Assembly: GCA_020631815.1 (NCBI GenBank) | Contig: JACKGW010000011.1 | Span: 1-64,000, forward strand | From: Planctomycetota bacterium | GTDB taxonomy: Bacteria > Planctomycetota > PLA2 > JAEUHO01 | Length of the DNA: 64,000 nucleotides | Direction: 5' to 3' | Shown here: positions 39,606 to 47,903 of the stretch, in pieces | Layout: each line of letters begins with the position of its first letter | How positions within the stretch are numbered: the stretch's first letter is position 1 | The notes under the pieces: generated by a model | The model's input: only the letters and a program-made list of their open reading frames with translations | Database searches by the model: none | What the model was told of the DNA's origin: nothing | Position numbers and translations under genes: made by a program

Positions 39606-39740
39606 GGATTCGTTGATCCGTTGGGGTGCGCGAGTGCGGCTCGCCAGATGCTCGGCCGCGCACCACCATCGGCTCCTCGAGTGAACAGACCACGAGTCGT
39701 CGCCGATGGTGGCACGCTGCCGTCGCCCTGACGACCCGAT
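39603..39740 (+). repeat. 3' module A, copy 1
   Basis: A block of 138 bases starting at the porin stop, repeated at 41537-41674 and 59646-59784 with about one change each. It contains an 11-base inverted repeat (CCACCATCGGC and GCCGATGGTGG) enclosing about 33 bases. It is much better conserved between copies than the loop-coding parts of the porins. Homogenisation by recombination or an RNA function is possible. Confidence 0.75.
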
Positions 39741-39786
39741 GCGCGTGGCAAGTCGCTCTGGCGACTAGACGTGCCGAACAAGCCTC

Positions 39787-39817
39787 CGGGCCGTCGCGAC
39801 GAGGTCGCGGCGGCCCG
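39787..39817 (+). terminator. Repeated terminator-like hairpin after porin 1
   Basis: A 13-base stem GGGCCGTCGCGAC / GTCGCGGCGGCCC (one G-U pair) with a three-base loop. The same hairpin recurs at 41721, 41990, 45903, 49593, 51442, 53229, 57743 and 59830. There is no strong T-tract; it is followed by GCGTTCGTTGGGGG. Confidence 0.65.
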
Positions 39818-40034
39818 CGTTCGTTGGGGGTCAGGGCATGGGGGCGAGGGGCGCAGGGGGTGGAGCGTTCGGGCTCGGAGCGCAGGCTCGTGAGAGCGAG
39901 GTCCCGGGCTGCGATCTCCTGCCGCCCGCGGCTGTGAGCGTGTGGATGCGGCGGACCGTCAAGAGGTCGGGTGCCGCGGCCGATCACCCCGCTTGCGCCG
40001 CCCGGGGCGCTTCGTGCCATGATGCGCGGCGCGT

Positions 40035-40054
40035 GGGCACCAGGGCGGGTGCCC
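40035..40054 (+). promoter_or_regulatory. Leader hairpin of porin 2
   Basis: The stem GGGCACC/GGTGCCC encloses the loop AGGGCG, 54 bases before the ATG. Upstream is CGTGCCATGATG, with TTGCGC 19 bases before CATGAT as a possible promoter. It is the same leader as porins 3, 4, 5 and 6, but this loop lacks the GGA core. Confidence 0.6.
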
Positions 40055-40108
40055 CCAGCGACCATGACGGGGCCAGATCGCATTCGGCCCGTTTCGAGGG
40101 AGACACTC

Positions 40109-41539
40109 ATGCAGCGGATCGTGACGGGCCTTTGCGCTCTCGCGCTCGCGGTCGGCATGGCCGCCGCCCCGGCGTTGGCCGACGGTAGCGCGCGCGACGT
40201 CCAGGCGGCGCTCGACAGCTATCTCGCAGGCGACACGGCGGACGTCGCCCTGGTCGGCGGCCCCGGCAGCGCGGGCTACGACAACGGCTTCTGGATCCGT
40301 GGCGGCGACTTCTTGCTGCGCGCCAACGTCACGCTGCAGGCTCGCTTCGAGGCGTTCGACTACGACGAGAGCCAGCCCCCCGAGCTGGCTGGCGGCGGTG
40401 GCAACGTCGTCGTCTTGGCCAATGCCCAAGCCGTGCCGCAGGACTTCGGTGGCGACCTGTCGGGCTTCTCGTTGCCCCGCGCGACGCTGAAGCTCTCGGG
40501 CGAAGCCCCCTGCAACATCCGCTGGTACATGGAGCTCGAGTTCGGCCATTTCGGTCGTGACGCCCTCGAGGCCCGGCTCGGCGGTGCCACGGGGCTCAAC
40601 CTCGGCCCCGCGCTGGGTTGGTCGGGCGTCTCGGCGAGCCACAACTACGACAACACGCGTGAGGCGTGGATCGAGTGGGGCTGCAGCGACGCGCTCAACT
40701 TCCGCATGGGCCAGATCGCCCTGCCGACGACGCGTCAGCTCATGGTCAAGCCCGAGCTGCAGCAGTTCGTCGACATCTCGCTGGCGTCGGCTTTCACGGG
40801 CCAGCTCCTGCCGGGCTACACGGATCGCAACCGCGACCACGGCCTGATGATCCACGGCGCGTTCGGCTGCAACAGCGAGTGGAGCTACATGCTGGCGGTC
40901 ACCAACGGTGACGGCGGCGACAGCATCCGCAACGTCTTGGACCACCGCACCTCGGACGGTCTGGCCTTCAGCGGCCGCCTGAACTGGGCGTTTGCCAAGC
41001 CGATCGGCTACCAGGAGGGTGCGCTGGCCCAGGAGACCTGTGGCTGGTATGGCGAGATCGGCGCGTGGGGCTTCTACTACGCCGACCGCGTCGACAAGCC
41101 GCACGCGGTCATCGCCGACGCGACGCGCTACGGTGTGGACGTAGCCCTGGGCTACGGCGGCTTCTCGTTCACCGGTGCCTACACCATCGGTACGGATGCC
41201 GATGTCGGCGGTTCGACCAACGACATCGACTACGTGGCGTGGCTGGCGCAGATCGGCTACCACTTCCCGGGCACGGCCTGGGAGCTGGCGGCCCGCGCGA
41301 GCAGCTACGACATCGATCCGGGGGCGGGCGGCGGTGGCTCCGTGAGCGAGCTGGCGTTCGCGATCAGCTACTACCTGAACGGCCACGGCAACAAGTTCAC
41401 GGTCGACATCAGCTTCCTCGAGGGCAACGATCCTGGCTCGGTCCTGATCTGGGACGCCTACACCGGCATCGGCGACTACGCACGCGGCAACGAGACCTTC
41501 GGGACGCTCCTCCGCTTCCAGTGGCAGCTCGCCCTGTAG
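40109..41539 (+). CDS. OprO/OprP-like porin, array copy 2
   Basis: An intact 476-residue porin starting at the ATG at 40109 with GAGGGAG eight bases upstream. A longer in-frame reading from 39971 passes through the leader and lacks a signal peptide. The signal MQRIVTGLCALALAVGMAA is near-identical to copies 3 and 4. Variable loop 1 reads LAGGGGNVVVLANAQAV and loop 2 GATGLNLGPALGWSGVSA. The rest of the barrel is almost the same as copy 1. Late loops differ as well (TDADVGGSTNDIDYVAW, SSYDIDPGAGGGGS). It is followed by module A and two terminator-like hairpins. Confidence 0.95.
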   Translation: MQRIVTGLCALALAVGMAAAPALADGSARDVQAALDSYLAGDTADVALVGGPGSAGYDNGFWIRGGDFLLRANVTLQARFEAFDYDESQPPELAGGGGNVVVLANAQAVPQDFGGDLSGFSLPRATLKLSGEAPCNIRWYMELEFGHFGRDALEARLGGATGLNLGPALGWSGVSASHNYDNTREAWIEWGCSDALNFRMGQIALPTTRQLMVKPELQQFVDISLASAFTGQLLPGYTDRNRDHGLMIHGAFGCNSEWSYMLAVTNGDGGDSIRNVLDHRTSDGLAFSGRLNWAFAKPIGYQEGALAQETCGWYGEIGAWGFYYADRVDKPHAVIADATRYGVDVALGYGGFSFTGAYTIGTDADVGGSTNDIDYVAWLAQIGYHFPGTAWELAARASSYDIDPGAGGGGSVSELAFAISYYLNGHGNKFTVDISFLEGNDPGSVLIWDAYTGIGDYARGNETFGTLLRFQWQLAL

Positions 41540-41674
41540 GGATTCGTTGATCCGTTGGGGTGCGCGAGTGCGGCTCGCCAGACGCTCGGCCGCGCACCAC
41601 CATCGGCTCCTCGAGTGAACAGACCACGAGTCGTCGCCGATGGTGGCACGCTGCCGTCGCCCTGACGACCCGAT
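41537..41674 (+). repeat. 3' module A, copy 2
   Basis: It matches the block at 39603-39740 with a single visible change (AGACGC for AGATGC). It carries the same inverted repeat and is followed 47 bases later by the repeated hairpin. Confidence 0.75.
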
Positions 41675-41720
41675 CAGTTCCGCCAGCCCTGCAGAAGGCA
41701 AGAGACGCAAGTCAGCTCCG

Positions 41721-41751
41721 CGGGCCGTCGCGACGATGTCGCGGCGGCCCG
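41721..41751 (+). terminator. Repeated terminator-like hairpin after porin 2
   Basis: The same 13-base stem as at 39787, with loop GAT. A second copy at 41990-42020 follows in the same gap, which is unique in the array. Confidence 0.6.
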
Positions 41752-41757
41752 TGTTCG

Positions 41758-42095
41758 TTGGGGGCAGGTGTTGCTGGGTCCGCGGCACCCCGGCGCGGCG
41801 AGGCACATGCTCGGGCGCACCGCGAGAGGTCCGGGAGTGCCCTCCTGGTGCGATGGCGAAGCCCGGGTGCCGAGCTCGCGCGGGAGACCGTGGACGCGAT
41901 CCTGGGAGGCGAGCAAGCGCTGCCGTCGCCTTGACGACCCGATGCGCGCTGCGAGTCGCTCTGACGACTGGACATGCTCGAGAAGCCTGCGGGCCGTCGC
42001 GACGAGGTTGCGGCGGCCCGTGTTCGTTGGGGGGCAGGGCAGTGGGGCGAGGGGCGCAGGGGGTGGAGCGTCCGGGCTCGGCTCGCCGCAGGGGA
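41758..42095. repeat. Segment shared with 57780-57960 and with 39724-39900
   Basis: Bases 41758-41940 resemble 57780-57960 (GGGTC.GCGG.ACCCCGGCG, GGCGAGGC, ATGCTCGGGCGCACCG). Bases 41924-42095 resemble 39724-39900, including the tail of module A, a second copy of the terminator hairpin (41990-42020) and GGGGCGAGGGGCGCAGGGGG. The layout is what would remain if a porin unit had been deleted between two modules. The rest of the gap to 42300 holds nothing else that I recognise. Confidence 0.55.
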
Positions 42096-42334
42096 GCGAC
42101 CTCGTGGGCGCCAGGTCCTGGGCCGAGGGCCGCGCGGATCGGCCCCCGCTCCTGGCGGGGGCGCACCGTTCTCGTCGACCGGAGGCGGCCGGAGCCCGAT
42201 GTTCCGGGCTCGGGCCTCGCGGCTCCCACGTCCAGGAGCTTCTGGGTCCACCAGACCCTCAAGCGGTCGGTGCCCGCAACCGATCGACCCACTTGCGACA
42301 CCCGGGGGGCCTCGTGCCATCATGGGCCGCACGC

Positions 42335-42354
42335 GGGCACCAGGGAGGGTGCCC
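42335..42354 (+). promoter_or_regulatory. Leader hairpin of porin 3
   Basis: The stem GGGCACC/GGTGCCC encloses the hexaloop AGGGAG, 55 bases before the ATG. CGTGCCATCATGGG and an upstream TTGCGA mark a conserved promoter-like stretch. The loop fits A-N-GGA-N, the known CsrA/RsmE recognition pattern. Confidence 0.65.
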
Positions 42355-42409
42355 TCGAACGACGATGACCGGGCCTGCTCGCATCGGGCCCGGATCGAGG
42401 GAGACACTC

Positions 42410-43843
42410 ATGCAGCGGATCGTGACGGGCCTTTGCGCCCTCGCGCTCGTGGTCGGCGTGGCCGCCGCCCCGGCTTTGGCCGACGGTAGCGCCCGCGACG
42501 TCCAGGCGGCGCTCGACAGCTATCTCGCAGGCGACACGGCCGATGTGGCCCTCGTCGGCGGCCCCGGCAGCGCCGGCTACGACAACGGCTTCTGGATTCG
42601 CGGTGGCGACTTCTTGCTGCGTGCCAACGTCACGCTGCAGGCCCGCTTCGAGTCTTTCGACTGGGACGAGACCCAACCCCCCGAGGCCGCCGGTGGCAAC
42701 AACCTCGTGGCCGTGCTGGGACAGTTCCTCCCGCTCCAGGACTTCGGTGGTGACCTGTCCGGCTTCTCGTTGCCCCGCGCGACGCTGAAGCTGTCGGGCG
42801 AGGCCCCCTGCAACATCCGCTGGTACATGGAGCTCGAGTTCGGTCACTTCGGCCGTGATCCGCTCGAGCGCGTCACCGACATCCAGTTCGCGCAGGTCGT
42901 GCCGGGCGCCAACCTGGGTTCGACGTTCGGCTTCGGCCAGAGCAACAACTACGACAACACGCGTGAAGCGTGGATCGAGTGGGGCTGCAGCGACGCACTC
43001 AACTTCCGCATGGGCCAGATCGCCCTGCCGACGACGCGCCAGCTCATGGTCAAGCCCGAGCTCCAGCAGTTCGTGGACATCTCGATGGCCTCCGCCTTCG
43101 TTGGCCAGCTGCTTCCGGGCTACACGGACCGCAACCGCGACCACGGCCTGATGATCCACGGCGCGTTCGGCTGCAACAGCGAGTGGAGCTACATGCTGGC
43201 GATCACCAACGGTGACGGCGGCGACAGCATCCGCAACGTGCTGGACCACCGCACCTCGGACGGCTTGGCCTTCAGCGGCCGCCTGAACTGGGCGTTCGCC
43301 AAGCCGATCGGCTACCAGGAGGGCGCGCTGGCCCAGGAGACCTGCGGCCTTTACGGCGAGATCGGCGCGTGGGGCTTCTACTACGCCGACCGCCTCGACA
43401 AGCCGCACGTCGTGATCAGCGACAGCACCCGCTACGGCGTCGATCTGGCGCTCGGCTACGGCGGCTTCTCCTTCACCGGGGCGTACACCATCGGCTCGGA
43501 TGAGAACATCTTCGGCACGGGCACCGACGTCGACTACACGGCCTGGTTGGCTCAGATCGGCTACCACTTCCCGGGCACGGCCTGGGAGCTGGCGGCTCGC
43601 GCGAGCAACTACGACGTCGATCCCTCCGCGGGTGGCGGCGGTTCGGTCAGCGAGCTGGCGTTCGCGATCAACTACTACCTGAACGGCCACGGCAACAAGT
43701 TCACGGTGGACATCAGCTTCTTCGAGGGCAACGATCCCGGCTCGTTCCTCATCTGGGACGCCTACACGGGCATCGGTGGCTACGGCTTCGGCGAGGAGAC
43801 CTACGGCACGCTGCTTCGCTTCCAGTGGCAGCTGGCCCTCTAG
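42410..43843 (+). CDS. OprO/OprP-like porin, array copy 3
   Basis: An intact 477-residue porin. It starts at ATG 42410 with GAGGGAG upstream; a longer frame from 41768 is rejected because it crosses the leader and terminator-like hairpins. From 42395 to 42642 it is identical, base for base, to copy 4 (44193-44440), then the two diverge abruptly at the start of the first variable segment. Loop 1 is AAGGNNLVAVLGQFLPL. Loop 2 has replaced the usual LEARLGG with LERVTDIQFAQVVPGANL. Later loops carry SDENIFGTGTDVDY. A strong Rho-independent terminator follows. Confidence 0.95.
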   Translation: MQRIVTGLCALALVVGVAAAPALADGSARDVQAALDSYLAGDTADVALVGGPGSAGYDNGFWIRGGDFLLRANVTLQARFESFDWDETQPPEAAGGNNLVAVLGQFLPLQDFGGDLSGFSLPRATLKLSGEAPCNIRWYMELEFGHFGRDPLERVTDIQFAQVVPGANLGSTFGFGQSNNYDNTREAWIEWGCSDALNFRMGQIALPTTRQLMVKPELQQFVDISMASAFVGQLLPGYTDRNRDHGLMIHGAFGCNSEWSYMLAITNGDGGDSIRNVLDHRTSDGLAFSGRLNWAFAKPIGYQEGALAQETCGLYGEIGAWGFYYADRLDKPHVVISDSTRYGVDLALGYGGFSFTGAYTIGSDENIFGTGTDVDYTAWLAQIGYHFPGTAWELAARASNYDVDPSAGGGGSVSELAFAINYYLNGHGNKFTVDISFFEGNDPGSFLIWDAYTGIGGYGFGEETYGTLLRFQWQLAL

Positions 43844-43898
43844 GCCTGGGCTGACCGGGATCGGCGCCCCGCCAGACGCAGGGCGCCACCCGGCCGAT

Positions 43899-43940
43899 CG
43901 CTCCCCCCGGACCTTGTCCGGGGGGAGCGTTTCCATTTTT
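43899..43940 (+). terminator. Rho-independent terminator after porin 3
   Basis: A perfect 14-base stem CGCTCCCCCCGGAC / GTCCGGGGGGAGCG with loop CTT is followed by TTTCCATTTTT. It is the only classical terminator with a T-tract in the array. Confidence 0.9.
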
Positions 43941-44133
43941 GGGGGCTACCGACCGCTGCCTCCCCACCAACCGGCGCGGGCCGGGGCCCGGCCGGAGGGC
44001 GTCATGCGCCCGGGACAGCCCTTGTGGCCCCGTCGGGCCCTTGGTCCCGGTAGGCCTCAAGGGCGGAGCGGGCGGGACCGATCTCCCCCCGTTGCGCATC
44101 TTGGGGGCCCTCGTGCCATCATGGGTGACGCGC

Positions 44134-44153
44134 GGGCACCAGGGAGGGTGCCC
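44134..44153 (+). promoter_or_regulatory. Leader hairpin of porin 4
   Basis: The stem GGGCACC/GGTGCCC with loop AGGGAG lies 54 bases before the ATG. It is preceded by CGTGCCATCATGGG and by TTGCGC at the same spacing as in porins 2 and 3. Confidence 0.65.
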
Positions 44154-44207
44154 GACACGACGACGACCGGGCCCCGATCGCATGGGCCCGCTTCGAGGGA
44201 GACACTC

Positions 44208-45638
44208 ATGCAGCGGATCGTGACGGGCCTTTGCGCCCTCGCGCTCGTGGTCGGCGTGGCCGCCGCCCCGGCTTTGGCCGACGGTAGCGCCCGCGACGTC
44301 CAGGCGGCGCTCGACAGCTATCTCGCAGGCGACACGGCCGATGTGGCCCTCGTCGGCGGCCCCGGCAGCGCCGGCTACGACAACGGCTTCTGGATTCGCG
44401 GTGGCGACTTCTTGCTGCGTGCCAACGTCACGCTGCAGGCTCGCTTCGAGGCGATGGACTACGACGAGACGCAGCCCCCCGAGACCGGTGGCGGCAACGG
44501 CATCATCATCGTGGATACGGTTGCCCAGGTGGCACAGCAGGACTTCGGTGGTGACCTGTCCGGCTTCTCGTTGCCCCGCGCCACGCTGAAGCTCTCGGGC
44601 GAGGCGCCCTGCAACATCCGCTACTACATGGAGCTCGAGTTCGGCCACTTCGGCCGTGACGCCCTCGAGGCCCGTCTGGGCGGCTTCTCCCCCGTGAACC
44701 TTGGACCGGCGCTGGGTTGGTCGGGCTTCTCGCAGAGCCACAACTACGACAACACGCGTGAAGCGTGGATCGAGTGGGGCTGCAGCGACGCACTCAACTT
44801 CCGCATGGGCCAGATCGCCCTGCCGACGACGCGCCAGCTCATGGTCAAGCCCGAGCTTCAGCAGTTCGTGGACATCTCGCTGGCGTCGGCCTTCACGGGC
44901 CAGCTGCTTCCGGGCTACACGGATCGCCCCCGCGACCATGGCTTCATGATCCACGGCGCGTTCGGCTGCAACAGCGAGTGGAGCTACATGCTGGCGGTCA
45001 CCAACGGTGACGGCGGCGACAGCATCCGCAACGTGCTGGACCACCGCAGCTCGGACAACCTGGCTTTCAGCGGTCGCGTGAACTGGGCGTTCGCCAAGCC
45101 GATCGGCTACCAAGAGGGCGCGCTGGCCCAGGAGACCTGCGGCTGGTACGGCGAGATCGGCGCCTGGGGCTTCTACTACGCCGACCGCATCGACAAGCCG
45201 CACGTGGCGGTGGCCGACGCAACCCGCTACGGCGTGGACGTCGCCTTGGGCTACGGTGGCTTCTCGTTCACCGGTGCCTACACGATCGGCACCGACAGCG
45301 ACTTCGTTCTCGCTGGCGTCGACGTCGACTACACGGCGTGGCTGGCCCAGATCGGCTACCACTTCCCCGGCACCGCCTGGGAGATCGCGGCCCGCGCCAG
45401 CAGCTACGACATCGACATCTCGAACGGCGCAAGCGGTTCCACCTCGGAGCTGGCCTTCGCGATCAACTACTACCTGAACGGCCACGGCAACAAGTTCACG
45501 GTCGACATCAGCTTCTTCGAGGGCAACGATGCCCAGTCGATCCTGATCTGGGACGCCTACACCGGCATCGGCAGCTACGCGAGCGGCAACGAGACGTTCG
45601 GGTCGCTCCTCCGCTTCCAGTGGCAGCTCGCGCTGTAG
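44208..45638 (+). CDS. OprO/OprP-like porin, array copy 4
   Basis: An intact 476-residue porin with GAGGGAG upstream of ATG 44208. The first 248 bases around the start match copy 3 exactly. Loop 1 is TGGGNGIIIVDTVAQVAQ, loop 2 GGFSPVNLGPALGWSGFS and the later loops TDSDFVLAGVDVDY and DIDISNGASGSTSE. It departs from the others in a few barrel residues (RYYMELE for RWYMELE, RPRDHGFM for RNRDHGLM, RSSDNLAFSGRVNW), so it is not simply a recent copy throughout. It is followed by 3' module B. Confidence 0.95.
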   Translation: MQRIVTGLCALALVVGVAAAPALADGSARDVQAALDSYLAGDTADVALVGGPGSAGYDNGFWIRGGDFLLRANVTLQARFEAMDYDETQPPETGGGNGIIIVDTVAQVAQQDFGGDLSGFSLPRATLKLSGEAPCNIRYYMELEFGHFGRDALEARLGGFSPVNLGPALGWSGFSQSHNYDNTREAWIEWGCSDALNFRMGQIALPTTRQLMVKPELQQFVDISLASAFTGQLLPGYTDRPRDHGFMIHGAFGCNSEWSYMLAVTNGDGGDSIRNVLDHRSSDNLAFSGRVNWAFAKPIGYQEGALAQETCGWYGEIGAWGFYYADRIDKPHVAVADATRYGVDVALGYGGFSFTGAYTIGTDSDFVLAGVDVDYTAWLAQIGYHFPGTAWEIAARASSYDIDISNGASGSTSELAFAINYYLNGHGNKFTVDISFFEGNDAQSILIWDAYTGIGSYASGNETFGSLLRFQWQLAL

Positions 45639-45902
45639 TGAGGTGATCTACCGAGGTGCGGAAGTGCGGCTCGCCGAGTGCTCGGCCCCGTGAGAGGTGC
45701 AGGAGGGGTACGGAATAGCCCTCCTGCCACGAGGGCGCTAGCCCGAGTGCCGAGTCCGCGCGGGAGCGCGGAACGAGTTCTCGGGTTCTCTGCCTCAGCT
45801 GCCACGCGATCCGCTCCTTGAGTAGCTCGGCTACGAGGCGTCGCGGATCGCTTGGCGGCGCCTTCGCCCTGACGAGCCGGCGTGTGCCGGAAGCTGACCA
45901 AT
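45636..45902 (+). repeat. 3' module B, copy 1
   Basis: About 265 bases starting at the stop of porin 4. It is repeated at 49326-49592 with about two changes, and split by the insertion sequence at 56041-56132 plus 57547-57742. It contains self-complementary stretches such as GAGTCCGCGCGGGAGCGCGG and AGGAGGGG...CCCTCCTG. Its near-identity contrasts with the variable porin loops. Module A shares the core GTGCGGCTCGCC with it. Confidence 0.75.
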
Positions 45903-45933
45903 CGGGCCGTCGCGACGAGGTCGCGGCGGCCCG
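45903..45933 (+). terminator. Repeated terminator-like hairpin after porin 4
   Basis: It has the same 13-base stem as at 39787 with loop GAG, directly after module B. Confidence 0.6.
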
Positions 45934-46129
45934 ATTGCATTGGGGCTTGGGCGGGGGCATCGGCGCGCGCCGTTGCGGAGGACGTGGGGGCCAGCCCGCC
46001 GGTGCCGGAGCTCCCCGTGCCTCGTGGAGCGTGCGGCCCCGAGCCGGCCCGCGCCTCAAGAGGGCGAGCGGGGCGGCCGACCTGCCAGCCCTGGTGGCTC
46101 CGGGGGCGTTCGTGCCATGATGGGCTGCT

Positions 46130-46149
46130 GCCGTCCTGGGAGGGACGGC
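46130..46149 (+). promoter_or_regulatory. Leader hairpin of porin 5
   Basis: The stem GCCGTCC/GGACGGC with loop TGGGAG lies 49 bases before the ATG. The stem sequence differs from porins 2-4 on both sides while keeping all seven pairs. It is preceded by CGTGCCATGATGGG. Confidence 0.65.
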
Positions 46150-46198
46150 GCGGGGCTGACGCGCACGGCGCGTCGGGGCCCGCGTGAGGGAGATAGGC

Positions 46199-47626
46199 AT
46201 GTCCAGGATCGCGTCGGGCGCCTGCGCCCTTGCCGTGCTCGCCTTTGCTGCCGCCCCGGCGTGGGCCGAGGGGAGTGCGCGCGACGTCCAGGCTGCGCTC
46301 GACAGCTACCTCGCCGGCGACACGGCCGACGTCACGCTCGTCGGCGGCCCGGGCAGCGCCGGCTACGACAACGGCTTCTGGATCCAGGGCGGCGACTTCC
46401 TGCTTCGCGCCAATGTCACGCTGCAGGCCCGCTTCGAGTCCTTCGACTGGGACAGCACCCAGCCGCCAGAGAGTGGTGGAGGCGCGACCGTCCCCACCAC
46501 GGGTACGTTCCAGGTCGTCCAAGGCGACTTCGGGGGCGACTTGTCGGGCTTCTCGCTGCCCCGTGCCACGCTGAAGCTCTCGGGCGAGGCGCCCTGCAAC
46601 GTCCGCTGGTACATGGAGCTCGAGTTCGGCCACTTCGGGCGCGACGCGCTCGCGGCGCAGTTCGACACCCTCTTCCCGGCCAACCTCCTCGGTCCGACCC
46701 TGGGTCCGATCGGGCGTGGCCAGAGCCACAACTTCGACAACACGCGCGAGGCGTGGATCGAGTGGGGCTGCAGCGACGCGCTCAACTTCCGCATGGGTCA
46801 GATCGCGCTGCCCACGACGCGTCAGCTGATGGTCAAGCCCGAGCTGCAGCAGTTCGTCGACATCTCCATGGCCTCAGCCTTCACCGGGCTGCTGCTCCCT
46901 GGCTACACCGACCGCAACCGGGACCACGGTCTGATGATCCACGGTGCGTTCGGCTGCAACAGCGAGTGGAGCTACATGTTGGCGGTCACCAACGGTGACG
47001 GCGGCGACAGCATCCGCAACGTGCTCGACCACCGCACCTCGGACGGCCTGGCCTACAGCGGTCGCCTGAACTGGGCGTTTGCCAAGCCGATCGGCTACCA
47101 GGAAGGCGCCCTCGCGCAGGAGACGTGCGGCTTGTATGGCGAGATCGGCGCGTGGGGTTTCTACTACGCCGACCGCTTCGACAAGCCGCACACCGTCGTC
47201 GCGGACTGCACCCGCTACGGCGTGGACCTGGCCCTCGGCTGGGGCGGCTTCTCGTTCACCGGTGCGTACACCCTGGGCACCGACGCCGACGTGTTCGGTA
47301 CGACGAACGACGTCGACTACACGGCGTGGCTGGCCCAGATCGGCTACCACGTCCCGGGCACGGCCTGGGAGCTGGCGGCCCGCGCCAGCAGCTACGACTA
47401 CGACCCGAGCACCGGGGGCGGCGGCTCCACCTCCGAGCTGGCGTTCGCGATCAGCTACTACCTCAACGGCCACGGCAACAAGTTCACGGTGGACATCAGC
47501 TTCTTCGAGGGCAACGACCCGGGTTCGTTCCTCATCTGGGACGCGTACACCGGCATCGGGAACTCCTCCTTTGGCGAGGAGACCTACGGCACGCTGCTCC
47601 GCTTCCAGTGGCAGCTGGCTTTGTAG
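46199..47626 (+). CDS. OprO/OprP-like porin, array copy 5
   Basis: An intact 475-residue porin, the most divergent intact copy. The ATG at 46199 is chosen over an in-frame upstream ATG at 46184 because GAGGGAG then sits at the same distance as in copies 2-4. The signal MSRIASGACALAVLAFAAA differs from the others. Loop 1 is SGGGATVPTTGTFQVVQG and loop 2 is FDTLFPANLLGPTLGPIG. It has GFWIQGG where the others have GFWIRGG. No module A, module B or terminator-like hairpin follows it; the gap to porin 6 holds only the next leader. Confidence 0.95.
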   Translation: MSRIASGACALAVLAFAAAPAWAEGSARDVQAALDSYLAGDTADVTLVGGPGSAGYDNGFWIQGGDFLLRANVTLQARFESFDWDSTQPPESGGGATVPTTGTFQVVQGDFGGDLSGFSLPRATLKLSGEAPCNVRWYMELEFGHFGRDALAAQFDTLFPANLLGPTLGPIGRGQSHNFDNTREAWIEWGCSDALNFRMGQIALPTTRQLMVKPELQQFVDISMASAFTGLLLPGYTDRNRDHGLMIHGAFGCNSEWSYMLAVTNGDGGDSIRNVLDHRTSDGLAYSGRLNWAFAKPIGYQEGALAQETCGLYGEIGAWGFYYADRFDKPHTVVADCTRYGVDLALGWGGFSFTGAYTLGTDADVFGTTNDVDYTAWLAQIGYHVPGTAWELAARASSYDYDPSTGGGGSTSELAFAISYYLNGHGNKFTVDISFFEGNDPGSFLIWDAYTGIGNSSFGEETYGTLLRFQWQLAL

Positions 47627-47826
47627 AGGCCTTGACGGTCGGCCTCCCCACCACGTCGGCGAGCCGGGGGCCCTCGGGACGCCTGGGTGTCGCGCCCGCT
47701 CGGGACGCCGCGCCAAGGGCCCGGCGGCAGTGGATCCGTCCCGGCGAACGAGCTCAAGCGAAGCCGCGACGAGACCGATCTTCGCCCCTGGCGCTCCATT
47801 GGCTGTTCGTGCCATGATGGGGTCTT

Positions 47827-47846
47827 GCCACCCAGGGAGGGGTGGC
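47827..47846 (+). promoter_or_regulatory. Leader hairpin of porin 6
   Basis: The stem GCCACCC/GGGTGGC with loop AGGGAG lies 57 bases before the ATG. The stem is again a different sequence with all seven pairs kept. It is preceded by CGTGCCATGATGGG. Confidence 0.65.
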
Positions 47847-47903
47847 TAGGGATACACCGCGCTCCGACCGTGGGCGGGTGACCAGGAAGGCAAGGGAGGC
47901 ATC

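Noticed and set aside
42300..42340. Sigma-54 promoter upstream of the porins (GTGCCA)
   Set aside because: The TGGCAC-like element is on the opposite strand and no GC box at the right distance exists; a sigma-70-like TTGCG/CATGAT layout fits better, though weakly.
41768..42409. An upstream extension of porin 3 of 214 codons
   Set aside because: It crosses the terminator-like hairpin, the leader hairpin and the promoter-like motif; the signal peptide starts at 42410.
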